Below, piece after piece: positions 56,719 to 64,000 of a stretch of DNA of 64,000 nucleotides. Position 1 is the first letter of the stretch. Every line of letters begins with the position of its first letter. The notes under the pieces were generated by a model that was not told where the DNA came from, made no database searches, and worked only from the letters and a program-made list of their open reading frames with translations. This DNA comes from Pseudomonas sp. Z8(2022) (GTDB lineage Bacteria; Pseudomonadota; Gammaproteobacteria; Pseudomonadales; Pseudomonadaceae), in contig NZ_CP107549.1 in the NCBI RefSeq assembly GCF_025837155.1, positions 744,001-808,000 of the forward strand. The letters are read 5' to 3'. The translations under genes were made by a program, and so were the position numbers.

Positions 56719-57813
56719 CTATTCCTGGCTGGGCAGGAAGAAGCGGCCGATCACCGGCAGATGGTCGGAAATGGTCAGGGTATCGTGCTGGCGCACCTGG
56801 CTGGCGAGCGGGGTCAGGCGCGGGCTGTAGAACAGATAGTCGAGGGTGCGATCCGGGCCGCTGGCGGCCGGGTCGTTGGGGAAGTGGGTGTACCACTGCG
56901 CCTGTTCTGCACCGCTGGCCTGCTGCAGGCTGGGGATCATCGGGTAGCGCTGGGCCAGGTTCTGCAGTTCGCTGTCGGCGGCGTACCAGCTGCGCTGATC
57001 TTCCTGCAGGTGCTCGAACTGACCAGGTGGCAGCAGATTGAGGTCGCCGCCCAGTACCCAGGTCTTGCCGGCGCCTTGCAGTTGCCGGAGCAGGCCGTCG
57101 GTCATCTCCACCTGGCGCTGCATGGTGTCCTGCCCCTGGGCGAAGGCATCGAAATGGGTGTTGATCGCCACCAGTTCCTCGTTGCTGCCGCGAACCGGCA
57201 GGTAGCTGACCAGCAATGCCCGCTTGAGCTGGAACTGCCGGCTCAGCAGATCGGCGTCGAGCATGGGCAATTGCAGGCGTTCGGCGCGGGCGATCTGGAA
57301 GCGGCTGAGGGTACCCAGTTTCATGCCGACGCTGCCGAGAATGCGCGGATGCGGGACGAATGCGGCCTTCCAGTAGAAGGCCTGGGCGCTGCACGGATAG
57401 AGGTCGCTCAGGCGCGCCTGGAGCAGGGCCAGCTGGTCCTGATGGTCGCTGGCACTGGCGTTGTCGTGCAGTTCCTGCAGCAGTACCACGTCGGGCTGCT
57501 CGGCGCGCAGCACGCGCACCACCTCGCCCAGCGTCATCGCCAGATCCTCGCTGCTCGGGCGCTCGTCCGGGCCATCGCCGCCAGGCAGGTCGTACCAGAA
57601 CACGTAGCGCTTGCCGGCCAGGTATTGCACGTTCCAGGTCATTACCTTGAGTGCCTGGCCCGGTTGCAGCTGCGCTACCTGACCGTTGCAGGCCACGGCC
57701 GCGTCTTCGCGTGGCAGCGGCCGCCAGGTCAGGCTGTAGATCAGTGCGCTCAGCACGGCGAAAACCGTCAGCGCGATGAGCAGGAGCAGGCGAAGTGGGC
57801 GAGGCAGCGACAT
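56719..57813 (-). CDS. Membrane-anchored endonuclease/exonuclease/phosphatase family protein
   Basis: A 364-residue protein with an N-terminal membrane anchor (RLLLLIALTVFAVLSALIYS) and an EEP domain: MTWNVQYLAGK (Asn), LLQELHDN (Glu), NTHFDAFAQG, GGDLNLLP (Asp/Asn) and ISDHLPVIG (Asp-His). These are the metal and catalytic residues of the family, so it should cleave a phosphodiester outside the cytoplasm; substrate may be a nucleic acid or a phospholipid. The start is ATG 57813. Confidence 0.87.
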   Translation of the reverse strand: MSLPRPLRLLLLIALTVFAVLSALIYSLTWRPLPREDAAVACNGQVAQLQPGQALKVMTWNVQYLAGKRYVFWYDLPGGDGPDERPSSEDLAMTLGEVVRVLRAEQPDVVLLQELHDNASASDHQDQLALLQARLSDLYPCSAQAFYWKAAFVPHPRILGSVGMKLGTLSRFQIARAERLQLPMLDADLLSRQFQLKRALLVSYLPVRGSNEELVAINTHFDAFAQGQDTMQRQVEMTDGLLRQLQGAGKTWVLGGDLNLLPPGQFEHLQEDQRSWYAADSELQNLAQRYPMIPSLQQASGAEQAQWYTHFPNDPAASGPDRTLDYLFYSPRLTPLASQVRQHDTLTISDHLPVIGRFFLPSQE

Positions 57814-57981
57814 GGCGAAGCGGGCGGCTATGCTGGGAACAGGCGAGGATACCCGAGTGCGCCGCGTAGTCCCAGGCATGGCGTGGGACAGTGGCAATGG
57901 GCTGCAGTACCATGCCGAAAGATTCGACAGGCCGGACGATTGGCGGGCTTGTCGCTGACACTGGGCTTATGGGGGCCGCGC

Positions 57982-58827
57982 ATGTATCGCAAGGTGTTTG
58001 CCAACAAGGTATTCGACCGCAAGGTGGTGCTGATCACGGGCGGTTGCGCGGGGATCGGCAGGGCGCTGGCCATGCGTCTGGCGCAGGCCGGGGCACGGCT
58101 GGTGATTCTCGATCTGCAGCAGGCGGCGCTAGATGGCCTGGTGCAGCACCTGGCCGATCATCACAACGCCGAGGCGCTGGGGCTGGTCTGTGACGTTGCC
58201 GATGCCGAGGCGGTGCAGCGCGCCGTGGCTCTCGCCATGGAGCGTTTCGGCGGAATCGACGTGCTGGTCAACAACGCCGGCATCACCCATCGCAGTACCT
58301 TCGCCGAGACCAGCCTGGAGGTGTTCCAGCGGGTCATGGCGGTCAACTATTTCGGTGCCCTGCACTGCACCAAGGCGGCGCTGCCCAGTCTGATCGCCCG
58401 GCGCGGGCAGATCATCGTGCTCAGCTCGCTGTCAGGCATCGCCCCGTTGCTCTATCGCAGCGCCTACAACGCCAGCAAACATGCGCTTCACGGCCTGTTC
58501 GAGACGCTGCGCTACGAGCTCAAGGGCTCGGGTGTGAACGTGATGCTGGTGTGTCCCGGCTTCACCGCTACCGACCTGCGCAAGAACGCCCTGGTCGGCG
58601 ACGGTTCGGTGGCCGCGCAGGCGCCGCTGGCAATGGGCAAGGTCGCCTCGCCGCAGGATGTCGCAGAGGCCATCTACCGGGGCGCACTCAAGCGTCGGCG
58701 CCTGCTGGTGCTGTCGAACGTCGATTGGCGCGCACGGGTGCTGGCGCGCTTCTTCCCGCGGCTGTTCGAGCGGGTGCTGCTGCCGCGCCTGTCCGGGCTG
58801 CGGCCGCAGGGTTCGGGGCGACGCTGA
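57982..58827 (+). CDS. Short-chain dehydrogenase/reductase
   Basis: A 281-residue classical SDR: cofactor motif TGGCAGIGRALA (~20-31), LVNNAGITHRS, catalytic Ser in VLSSLSGIAP, and YNASKHAL (YxxxK). The extended C-terminus (~240-281) is rich in Arg/Leu (RARVLARFFPRLFERVLLPR) and may associate with the membrane, as in SDRs acting on lipids. The ATG at 57982 is preferred; the frame is open far upstream but overlaps two reverse-strand genes. It converges on a VOC gene. Confidence 0.9.
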   Translation: MYRKVFANKVFDRKVVLITGGCAGIGRALAMRLAQAGARLVILDLQQAALDGLVQHLADHHNAEALGLVCDVADAEAVQRAVALAMERFGGIDVLVNNAGITHRSTFAETSLEVFQRVMAVNYFGALHCTKAALPSLIARRGQIIVLSSLSGIAPLLYRSAYNASKHALHGLFETLRYELKGSGVNVMLVCPGFTATDLRKNALVGDGSVAAQAPLAMGKVASPQDVAEAIYRGALKRRRLLVLSNVDWRARVLARFFPRLFERVLLPRLSGLRPQGSGRR

Positions 58828-58833
58828 TGCGCC

Positions 58834-59268
58834 TCAGCCGTGCTCGTGTTGCACGGTACCAGCCTGCATCAGTTCCATGTCCCAGAAGGCGGCCTCGATC
58901 TTGTGGCCGTCGAGGTCTCTGACGAAGCAGCCGTAGTAGGGCTCGCCGTAGTCCGGGCGCGGCCCCGGCTGGCCTTCGTCCTGGCCGCCGGCTGCCAGTG
59001 CCGCCTCATGAAAGGCATGCACCGAAGCCTTGTCCGGGGCGACGAAGCCGAAATGGCTGCCGTTGCCGAGGGTCGCCGGCTGGCCGTTGATCGGCGTCTG
59101 CACCCAGAATTCCGGATACTCGCGGCCGAAGGCCACGGCTCCGGGGTGGCGCATGATCTCGCGGCAACCAAGAGTGGCCAGTACCTTGGCGTAAAACGCG
59201 CTGGCGGCCTCGAAGTCGTTGGTGCCGATGGACACGTGGGAAAGGATGCTGGGGTTGGTTTCGCTCAT
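58834..59268 (-). CDS. VOC family protein (glyoxalase/bleomycin-resistance fold)
   Basis: A 144-residue protein with one VOC domain: HVSIGTNDFEAASAFYAKVL at the start and GCFVRDLDGHKIEAAFWD at the end (the second metal-ligand region). Such enzymes bind a divalent metal; substrate is unknown. It is followed in the same direction by nothing close; the SDR gene converges from the left with a six-base gap. Confidence 0.87.
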   Translation of the reverse strand: MSETNPSILSHVSIGTNDFEAASAFYAKVLATLGCREIMRHPGAVAFGREYPEFWVQTPINGQPATLGNGSHFGFVAPDKASVHAFHEAALAAGGQDEGQPGPRPDYGEPYYGCFVRDLDGHKIEAAFWDMELMQAGTVQHEHG

Positions 59269-59301
59269 GGCGCTCTCCTTGCTCTGGCCAAAACTGCAAG
59301 C

Positions 59302-59970
59302 CTAGTCACTATTTTCGCCATTGGCCGCCTGTTGTGGCTCCAGCAGCATGTACAGGCGGAACAGCACCACGACGGCGAACAGCTGCAGGAAGCCGTTGCC
59401 GGTCTGATGCAGCACCCACAACAGGGTGTCGCTGTGGTTCGGCTGCGTCCACCAGTCGAGCAGCCACAGCGGCACCAGCACGCCGGCCAGGCAGGAGAAC
59501 ACCGGCCAGAAGCGGCCCTCGGTCAGTGCGAAGCTGGCCTGCAGGGCTCGCATGGGCGTTTCCTGGCGCAGCACCAGAATCAGTTCGGAGAAGGCCAGAC
59601 GCATCATGATCCAGATGCCCGGCACGATGAACAGCGACAGGCCGAGCATGGTCGCCAGGGTACTCAGCCCGGTCAACAGGGCGAAGGTTGGCCACAGCTG
59701 CAGGCCGGCGGCGAACAGCTGCGCGTTGCCGGGTGCCTGGCCGATGCTGCGGGCATGCAGGAAGAGAATCAGCGGCGCGGCATAAAGCGGGTAGACGAGA
59801 ATGCCGAGCAGCACGCTGTAGGCTGGATTGGCGTCCTCGCCGAGCTGGGCGGCAAGCATCGTCTGGGCAATGGCTTCGAGCAGCAACAGCGGCAGGGTCA
59901 GACGGGCAATGGCAGCGAGGTTGTGGCTGGAGAAGAACCAGGCGTCACGCAATACGGAAAATGGGCTCAT
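59302..59970 (-). CDS. YciC-like polytopic membrane protein
   Basis: The 222-residue protein has about six hydrophobic segments and starts MSPFSVLRDAWFFSSHNL, then RLTLPLLLLEAIAQTML; the middle has FIVPGIWIMMRLAFSELILV. This pattern fits the YciC (UPF0259) family of inner-membrane proteins of unknown function. It is 33 bases upstream of the VOC gene in transcription order and may share its transcript. Confidence 0.75.
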   Translation of the reverse strand: MSPFSVLRDAWFFSSHNLAAIARLTLPLLLLEAIAQTMLAAQLGEDANPAYSVLLGILVYPLYAAPLILFLHARSIGQAPGNAQLFAAGLQLWPTFALLTGLSTLATMLGLSLFIVPGIWIMMRLAFSELILVLRQETPMRALQASFALTEGRFWPVFSCLAGVLVPLWLLDWWTQPNHSDTLLWVLHQTGNGFLQLFAVVVLFRLYMLLEPQQAANGENSD

Positions 59971-60025
59971 CGGCAGGTTACCAAGGGTCGGGGCGCCAGC
60001 ACTGTGGCCGGTTGCCGGGATAGGT

Positions 60026-60511
60026 TCAAGGGTACTCCAGCTGCGTATTGGGCATCGCGGCGAGCAGGCGCGGCAGTTCGGAGCCTGGCACTTCCAGGGT
60101 CAGTTGCGGCGGGCCGGGCGAGTACAGGAGAAAGTCGCAGGCCAGCACCGCGCGGTCGATCAGCAGGGTGATGGCGGCATCATGGCCGAACGGACAGGCG
60201 CACATCGGCACGCAGCCGGTATGCTCGGTCAGTTCCTCGTCGCTGGCGATGCGCGGACGGCTGCCGAGCAGCGTCTTGAGCCGGGTCCAGTCGGCGCGGG
60301 CACCTTCGAGGGTGACCAGCATGGCGTAGCGCTGCGCCCCGCTGCGCAGGAACAGGCTCTTGCTCTCCACGCCGCGCAGGCCGAAACGCTCACGCACGGC
60401 GTGGGCAGTGGGGTAGTCCAGCACGGGCTCGTGTTCGACCAGGCGATGGCTGATTTGCAGGCGCTGGAGCAGGTCGAGGTTGCGCTGGCGGAGGCGGTCT
60501 AGAGACGTCAT
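60026..60511 (-). CDS. YbaK/EbsC family aminoacyl-tRNA deacylase
   Basis: A 161-residue protein of the YbaK/ProX family that edits mischarged tRNAs. It has the SKSLFLRSGAQRYAMLVTLEG segment (in parts: SKSLFLRSG and YAMLVTLEG), with Lys in the conserved place, and the C-terminal CACPFGHDAAITLLID. The sequence is nearer the stand-alone PrdX/ProXp group than E. coli YbaK, but which tRNA it acts on is unresolved. It is divergent from the NYN-domain gene. Confidence 0.83.
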   Translation of the reverse strand: MTSLDRLRQRNLDLLQRLQISHRLVEHEPVLDYPTAHAVRERFGLRGVESKSLFLRSGAQRYAMLVTLEGARADWTRLKTLLGSRPRIASDEELTEHTGCVPMCACPFGHDAAITLLIDRAVLACDFLLYSPGPPQLTLEVPGSELPRLLAAMPNTQLEYP

Positions 60512-60611
60512 GGCGGCAAGGATAGGGGCTGCCTCGCGTTCCGACCAGTCCGGACGCAGGATGCCACCGCCTCTGGCATACTGGCGCCTTCGTCACTCCC
60601 GAGGGCTCCCG

Positions 60612-61091
60612 GTGAAGAAGATCGCCGTATTCGCCGATGTGCAGAACCTCTACTACACGGTGCGCCAGGTCCATGGCTGCCATTTCGACTACAGCGTGTT
60701 GTGGGCCGAGGTCAGCCGCCGTGGCGTGATCGTCGAGGCCTACGCCTACGCCATCGATCGTGGTGACGCCAAACAGCAGCAGTTTCAGCAGATCCTGCGC
60801 AAGCTGGGTTTCACCGTGAAGCTCAAACCCTATATCCAGCGTGCCGACGGCTCGGCCAAGGGCGACTGGGACGTGGGCATCACCATCGACGTACTCGACG
60901 CGGTCGAGCGCGTCGACGAGATCGTCCTGGCCTCCGGCGACGGCGACTTCGACCTGTTGCTCGAACGTGTGCGCAGCCGTGGCGTGGAAGCCATCGCCTT
61001 CGGCGCGCCGGGGCTGACGGCGCAGTCGCTGATCCGTGCCGCGAGTCTGTATGTGCCCATCGAGGGCGATCTGTTGCTTCACAAGTTCTGA
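60612..61091 (+). CDS. NYN/LabA-like PIN-fold ribonuclease
   Basis: A 159-residue NYN-domain protein starting (GTG) MKKIAVFADVQNLYY, with the first active-site Asp in FADVQN. KGDWDVGITIDVLDAVERVD and VLASGDGDFDLLLERVRSRG supply the other acidic residues. LabA/NYN proteins are predicted RNases. The GTG at 60612 gives the family N-terminus. It is eight bases upstream of the exonuclease gene, so the two nucleases are co-expressed. Confidence 0.9.
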   Translation: MKKIAVFADVQNLYYTVRQVHGCHFDYSVLWAEVSRRGVIVEAYAYAIDRGDAKQQQFQQILRKLGFTVKLKPYIQRADGSAKGDWDVGITIDVLDAVERVDEIVLASGDGDFDLLLERVRSRGVEAIAFGAPGLTAQSLIRAASLYVPIEGDLLLHKF

Positions 61092-61099
61092 GGTTTTGC

Positions 61100-61702
61100 G
61101 TGGAATCCATCGCCGTCATCGACTTCGAAACCACCGGCGTGTCGCCGAGCCAGGCGCGCGCCACCGAGATCGGCGTGGCGATCATCGAGGACGGGCGCAT
61201 CGTCGACCGTTACCAGAGCCTGATGAACAGTGGCGCCTGGGTGCCGCCGTTCATCGAACAGCTGACCGGCATCAGCAACGCCATGCTGCGTCAGGCGCCA
61301 CCGTCCGAGCAGGTGATGAACGAAGTGGCCGACTTCATCGGCGAGCGGCCGCTGCTGGCGCATAACGCCTCCTTCGACCAGAAGTTCTGGGACGCCGAGC
61401 TGGCGCGCGTGCGTCGCCGTCGCTTGCAGCCTTTTGCCTGTTCGCTACTGTTGTCGCGTCGCCTGCTGCCCGAGGCACCGAGCCACAAGCTGGGTAACCT
61501 CAACGCCTGGGCCGGGCTGCCGGATACCGGCCGCGCTCACCGTGCCCTGGCCGACGCCGAGATGGCGGCGAACCTGACCCTGCATCTGTTCGGCCTGCTG
61601 CGCGAGCGCCATGGCCGGCACCAGGCCGATCATGCCTTTCTCTGCCAGCTGCAGAGCCTCTCGGCGGCCAAGGTGCGGGCGTTGCTGGCCACTGCCAGCT
61701 GA
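61100..61702 (+). CDS. DEDDh 3'-5' exonuclease (DnaQ-like)
   Basis: The 200-residue enzyme has ExoI (VIDFETTGVSPSQARATEIG, Asp-Glu), ExoII (LAHNASFDQKFWD) and ExoIII (AHRALADAEMAANL, His and Asp), the DEDDh set. It resembles the epsilon-like/PolC-type exonucleases of unknown pathway. The start is GTG 61100 with GAGG 6-9 bases before. It follows the NYN gene closely, suggesting a shared nucleic-acid-processing role. Confidence 0.92.
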   Translation: MESIAVIDFETTGVSPSQARATEIGVAIIEDGRIVDRYQSLMNSGAWVPPFIEQLTGISNAMLRQAPPSEQVMNEVADFIGERPLLAHNASFDQKFWDAELARVRRRRLQPFACSLLLSRRLLPEAPSHKLGNLNAWAGLPDTGRAHRALADAEMAANLTLHLFGLLRERHGRHQADHAFLCQLQSLSAAKVRALLATAS

Positions 61703-61719
61703 GCTTGTCTCGTACTGCT

Positions 61720-61906
61720 GTCGCGGCTAAAGCCCCTCCCACGGTTTGTCATGTGCGAGGGGATTGCTGCGGCTATAGCTGCTGCGGGTTGGTAGCCCGG
61801 ATGCAATCCGGGGAGGCGGTGACAATGGTCCCGGATTTCATCCGGGCTACGTGGGGTCAAAGTCCGCGGTGTGGCTGGACGCTGTGGGAGGCGCTTTCGA
61901 CTCGGG
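61720..61906. repeat. Inverted REP pair, GTGGGAGGGGCTTTAGCCGCGA class
   Basis: GTCGCGGCTAAAGCCCCTCC-AC (61720-61742) read in reverse is the common Pseudomonas REP. A related copy, GTGGGAGGCGCTTTCGACTC (61884-61906), lies in the opposite orientation. They bracket a second REP doublet. This explains most of the 329-base gap before rhlE; the rest has a CTGCATCCATGCAG palindrome (~61.93 kb, also at 1.22 kb) and a possible -10 near 61.99 kb. Confidence 0.65.
61792..61850. repeat. REPIN: inverted TAGCCCGGATG repeats
   Basis: GTAGCCCGGATG (61792-61803) and CATCCGGGCTAC (61839-61850) are perfect 12-base inverted arms. Each carries its own hairpin (CCCGGAT-GCA-ATCCGGG and CCGGAT-TTC-ATCCGG). This is the two-REP architecture of a REPIN, 59 bases long, inside the larger pair. 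Confidence 0.8.
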
Positions 61907-62031
61907 CATCCTGCTTCGTTCTACCTCCTGCATCCATGCAGTCGCAGCGGCGATCTTTACCGAGGTTGAAGGCGCTCGGCAGGGGGACAGGTTAAACTGC
62001 GCATCTGTTTTCTTTCCGATCCGGTTACCCC

Positions 62032-63375
62032 ATGACCTTCGCTTCCCTCGGTTTGATCGAGCCGCTGCTGCGCACCCTCGCCGATCTCGACTACCAGACC
62101 CCGACTCCGGTGCAGAGCCAGGCCATTCCCGCCGTACTCAAGGGCCGCGATCTGATGGCCGCGGCGCAGACCGGCACCGGCAAGACCGCCAGTTTCGCCT
62201 TGCCGCTGTTGCAGCGTCTGACCCTGGAAGGCCCGCAGGTGGCGAGCAATTCGGTGCGTGCGCTGGTGCTGGTGCCGACCCGTGAACTGGCCGAACAGGT
62301 GCTGCAGAGCTTCCTGGCCTACGGTCAGAACCTGCCGCTTTCCAGCTATGCGGTGTACGGCGGCGTCAGCATCAACTCGCAGATGATGAAGCTGCGCAAG
62401 GGCGTCGATGTACTGGTGGCGACGCCGGGGCGACTGCTCGACCTGTACCGGCAGAACGCGGTGAAGTTCTCCCAGTTGCAGACCCTGATCCTCGATGAAG
62501 CCGACCGCATGCTAGACTTGGGCTTCGCCCGGGAACTGGACGAGCTGTTCAGCGCACTGCCGAAGAAGCGTCAGACTCTGCTGTTCTCCGCCACCTTCTC
62601 CGACGCCATCCGGCAGATGGCCGGTGAGTTGCTGCGTGACCCGCTGTCGGTGGAAGTCAGCCCGCGCAATGCCGCCGCCAAAAGCGTCAGGCAGTGGCTG
62701 ATCCCGGTGGACAAGAAGCGCAAGAACGAGCTGTTCCTGCATCTGTTGCAGGAAAGACGCTGGGGGCAGGTGCTGGTATTCGCCAAGACGCGCAAGGGCG
62801 TCGACCAGCTGGAGCAGGAACTGCTGGCCATGGGGGTGGCGGCCGACTCGATTCATGGCGACAAGCCGCAGCCGAGTCGCCTGCGTGCGCTGGAACGCTT
62901 CAAGGCCGGCGAGGTGCAGATTCTGGTGGCCACCGATGTGGCCGCACGCGGTCTGGATATCGACGACCTGCCGCTGGTGGTCAACCTCGACCTGCCGATC
63001 AACGCCGAAGACTACGTGCACCGCATCGGACGCACCGGCCGCGCCGGCAGCACCGGTGAGGCGATCTCGCTGGTCTGCGCCGACGAGGTGGATCAACTGG
63101 CGGCGATCGAGAATCTTACCCAGCAACTGATCAAGCGGGCCGACGAACCGGACTTCATCCCCGATCACCGTGTACCGCTGACGGCGGTGGGTGGCCAGGT
63201 GCTGAAGAAACCCAAGAAGCCCAAGCAGAAGCTGATTCCCGGCGCGGGCAAGGCAGGCGGCAAGGGCAATATCCACCTTGGCCGCTGGTTCGAGGAAGAA
63301 GACGCCAAACCCAAGGTCAAGGCGGTGCGCAAGGTGCCGAGCTTCGGCAGTAAGCCCAGGGGCGGCAAGAAGTAG
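62032..63375 (+). CDS. rhlE: DEAD-box RNA helicase, RhlE type
   Basis: A 447-residue ATP-dependent RNA helicase: Q motif (PTPVQSQAIP), AAQTGTGKTASFALPLLQRL (motif I), VATPGRLLDL (Ib), LDEADRMLDLGF (DEAD), SATFS (III), VATDVAARGLDI (V) and HRIGRTGRAG (VI). The C-terminus is short, basic and Gly/Lys-rich (KKPKKPKQK). In P. aeruginosa the syntenic gene is one of two RhlE paralogues (RhlE1). These helicases act in RNA decay and cold growth. It ends next to a strong hairpin facing the VOC gene. Confidence 0.95.
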   Translation: MTFASLGLIEPLLRTLADLDYQTPTPVQSQAIPAVLKGRDLMAAAQTGTGKTASFALPLLQRLTLEGPQVASNSVRALVLVPTRELAEQVLQSFLAYGQNLPLSSYAVYGGVSINSQMMKLRKGVDVLVATPGRLLDLYRQNAVKFSQLQTLILDEADRMLDLGFARELDELFSALPKKRQTLLFSATFSDAIRQMAGELLRDPLSVEVSPRNAAAKSVRQWLIPVDKKRKNELFLHLLQERRWGQVLVFAKTRKGVDQLEQELLAMGVAADSIHGDKPQPSRLRALERFKAGEVQILVATDVAARGLDIDDLPLVVNLDLPINAEDYVHRIGRTGRAGSTGEAISLVCADEVDQLAAIENLTQQLIKRADEPDFIPDHRVPLTAVGGQVLKKPKKPKQKLIPGAGKAGGKGNIHLGRWFEEEDAKPKVKAVRKVPSFGSKPRGGKK

Positions 63376-63391
63376 GGAGGCTTGCTGCAGG

Positions 63392-63419
63392 CGGCGGACA
63401 AGGCGAAGCTTGTCCGCCG
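63392..63419. terminator. 11-bp hairpin between convergent rhlE and VOC genes
   Basis: CGGCGGACAAG - GCGAAG - CTTGTCCGCCG is a perfect stem lying between the rhlE stop and the reverse-strand VOC stop. It can function for both transcripts; no long T run is present. Confidence 0.6.
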
Positions 63420-63420
63420 A

Positions 63421-63789
63421 TCAGGCTTGGATGTTCTGGCCGATTCGCCAGAGCACGCCGCTGGGGTCGAACACCATGAATTCGCGTATGCCCCAGGGCT
63501 GGTCCTGCGGTGCGATCAGCCGCGTACCGAAACGCTCGTCAAGACGCGCTGTCTGGATCTGCTGCCACCAGGCATCGACTTCCTCCACCAGCATGTGCAT
63601 GACGAAGTTCTCCGCCTGCTCCTTGACGTAGAAGTTCTGCAGCAGAAAGGCGCAGTGATCGCCGTGGCTGAAGTAGGCCATCTGATCGTCCGACCAGCCG
63701 GGCTTGAAGCCCATGGCCCGGTAGAAATCCATACTCAGGGTGAAGTCCCGTGCCGGGACGAAGGTTTTCAGTTCGACGCTGCGCAGCAT
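63421..63789 (-). CDS. VOC family protein
   Basis: A 122-residue single VOC domain protein: MLRSVELKTFVPARDFTLSM, MDFYRAMGFKPGW, and the C-terminal REFMVFDPSGVLWRIGQN. It resembles glyoxalase-like proteins rather than the other VOC protein in this window. No ligand is evident. The ATG at 63789 is chosen because the upstream in-frame extension is not conserved in type. Confidence 0.85.
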   Translation of the reverse strand: MLRSVELKTFVPARDFTLSMDFYRAMGFKPGWSDDQMAYFSHGDHCAFLLQNFYVKEQAENFVMHMLVEEVDAWWQQIQTARLDERFGTRLIAPQDQPWGIREFMVFDPSGVLWRIGQNIQA

Positions 63790-63877
63790 GTAGATCCCTT
63801 TCCTTGGAGCCGTCGCTCGAATGCGATCAGGGCATTGTATCCGGCCTGAACCGGATTGCACCCGGACCACCACGGTC

Positions 63878-64000
63878 TCAACTCGTCGATTGCGCCCGTT
63901 CCGCCACCGCAGCAGCGGTCATGTCGTAGATCACCAGACACACATGTTCCACCGGCTGACCCGCCAGCGGCAGCAGGGTGACGTTCTGGTACATGAAGTC
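63878..64000 (-). CDS. C-terminal fragment, PAS-like domain protein
   Basis: The last 40 codons of a gene that runs off the right edge: DFMYQNVTLLPLAGQPVEHV followed by CLVIYDMTAAAVAER and the stop. The strand pattern (YQN.TLLPL ... V..VCLVIYDMT) looks like the end of a PAS domain, as found in signalling proteins. The rest is needed to tell if a kinase or GGDEF domain precedes it. Confidence 0.5.
   Translation of the reverse strand, partial: DFMYQNVTLLPLAGQPVEHVCLVIYDMTAAAVAERAQSTS

Noticed and set aside
56587..57981. Long forward frame upstream of the SDR gene
   Set aside because: It is antisense to two well-supported reverse-strand genes and has no family motifs; the SDR start at 57982 directly precedes the Rossmann motif.

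Overview
The window looks like a chromosomal segment of a Pseudomonas, most likely from the P. mendocina / P. alcaligenes / P. aeruginosa side of the genus. It is GC-rich, uses ATGA-type start/stop overlaps freely, and contains genus-typical genes (a LadS-type hybrid kinase, a DUF1820 protein, a DUF2788 protein, a RhlE-type helicase). From memory, the gene order matches, in reverse, the PAO1 region around PA4017 to PA3950. Nearly all of it is conserved housekeeping DNA. No rRNA, tRNA, prophage, transposase or cas gene is visible.

Layout. 1-7.7 kb: a truncated methyltransferase, small proteins, a MORN-repeat/C13-peptidase lipoprotein, a MaoC hydratase, a CidA/LrgB pair, a LON-domain protein, a DedA-PAP2 fusion and a 3-methyladenine glycosylase. 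7.8-18.2 kb: one long forward run, proA-nadD-rsfS-rlmH-mrdA-rodA-mltB-rlpA-dac-DUF493-lipB, joining ribosome maturation, cell elongation, peptidoglycan trimming and lipoylation. It converges on lipA through a perfect 26-bp palindrome. 18.2-25.4 kb: reverse-strand lipA, a second MltB-like transglycosylase, arfA, holA, lptE and leuS. 25.5-37.1 kb: a zinc-ribbon protein, YdcF, lnt-corC-ybeY-phoH, miaB, DUF1820, Sel1 and membrane proteins, hemL, thiE and thiD. 37.3-44.6 kb: ladS, a TetR regulator with an AidB-like acyl-CoA dehydrogenase, a frameshifted thioesterase, a one-spacer CRISPR array and amn. 44.7-64 kb: amino-acid metabolism and its MocR regulator, GNAT, alcohol dehydrogenase, rluE, globin, DUF2788, an Lrp regulator, a probable structured RNA, a CDF transporter, a small lipoprotein, hrpB, a periplasmic binding protein, a membrane nuclease/phosphatase, SDR, VOC, YciC and YbaK proteins, a NYN protein, an exonuclease, REP elements, rhlE, a second VOC protein and a truncated PAS-like gene.

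The most interesting signals lie between genes. They are a minimal orphan type I-E CRISPR array that abuts a cut-off secreted ORF (42.6-43.0 kb); a multi-hairpin RNA candidate with two identical CAACCA loops and a strong terminator (51.6-51.8 kb); a 57-bp near-perfect palindrome covering the start codon of the TetR gene (39.8 kb); and a terminator-like hairpin inside arfA (20.75 kb), the hallmark of non-stop-mRNA control of ribosome rescue. A single-base frameshift breaks the thioesterase at 42.2 kb, a nine-A run sits in rlpA, and REP/REPIN elements occur at 26.9 and 61.7-61.9 kb.
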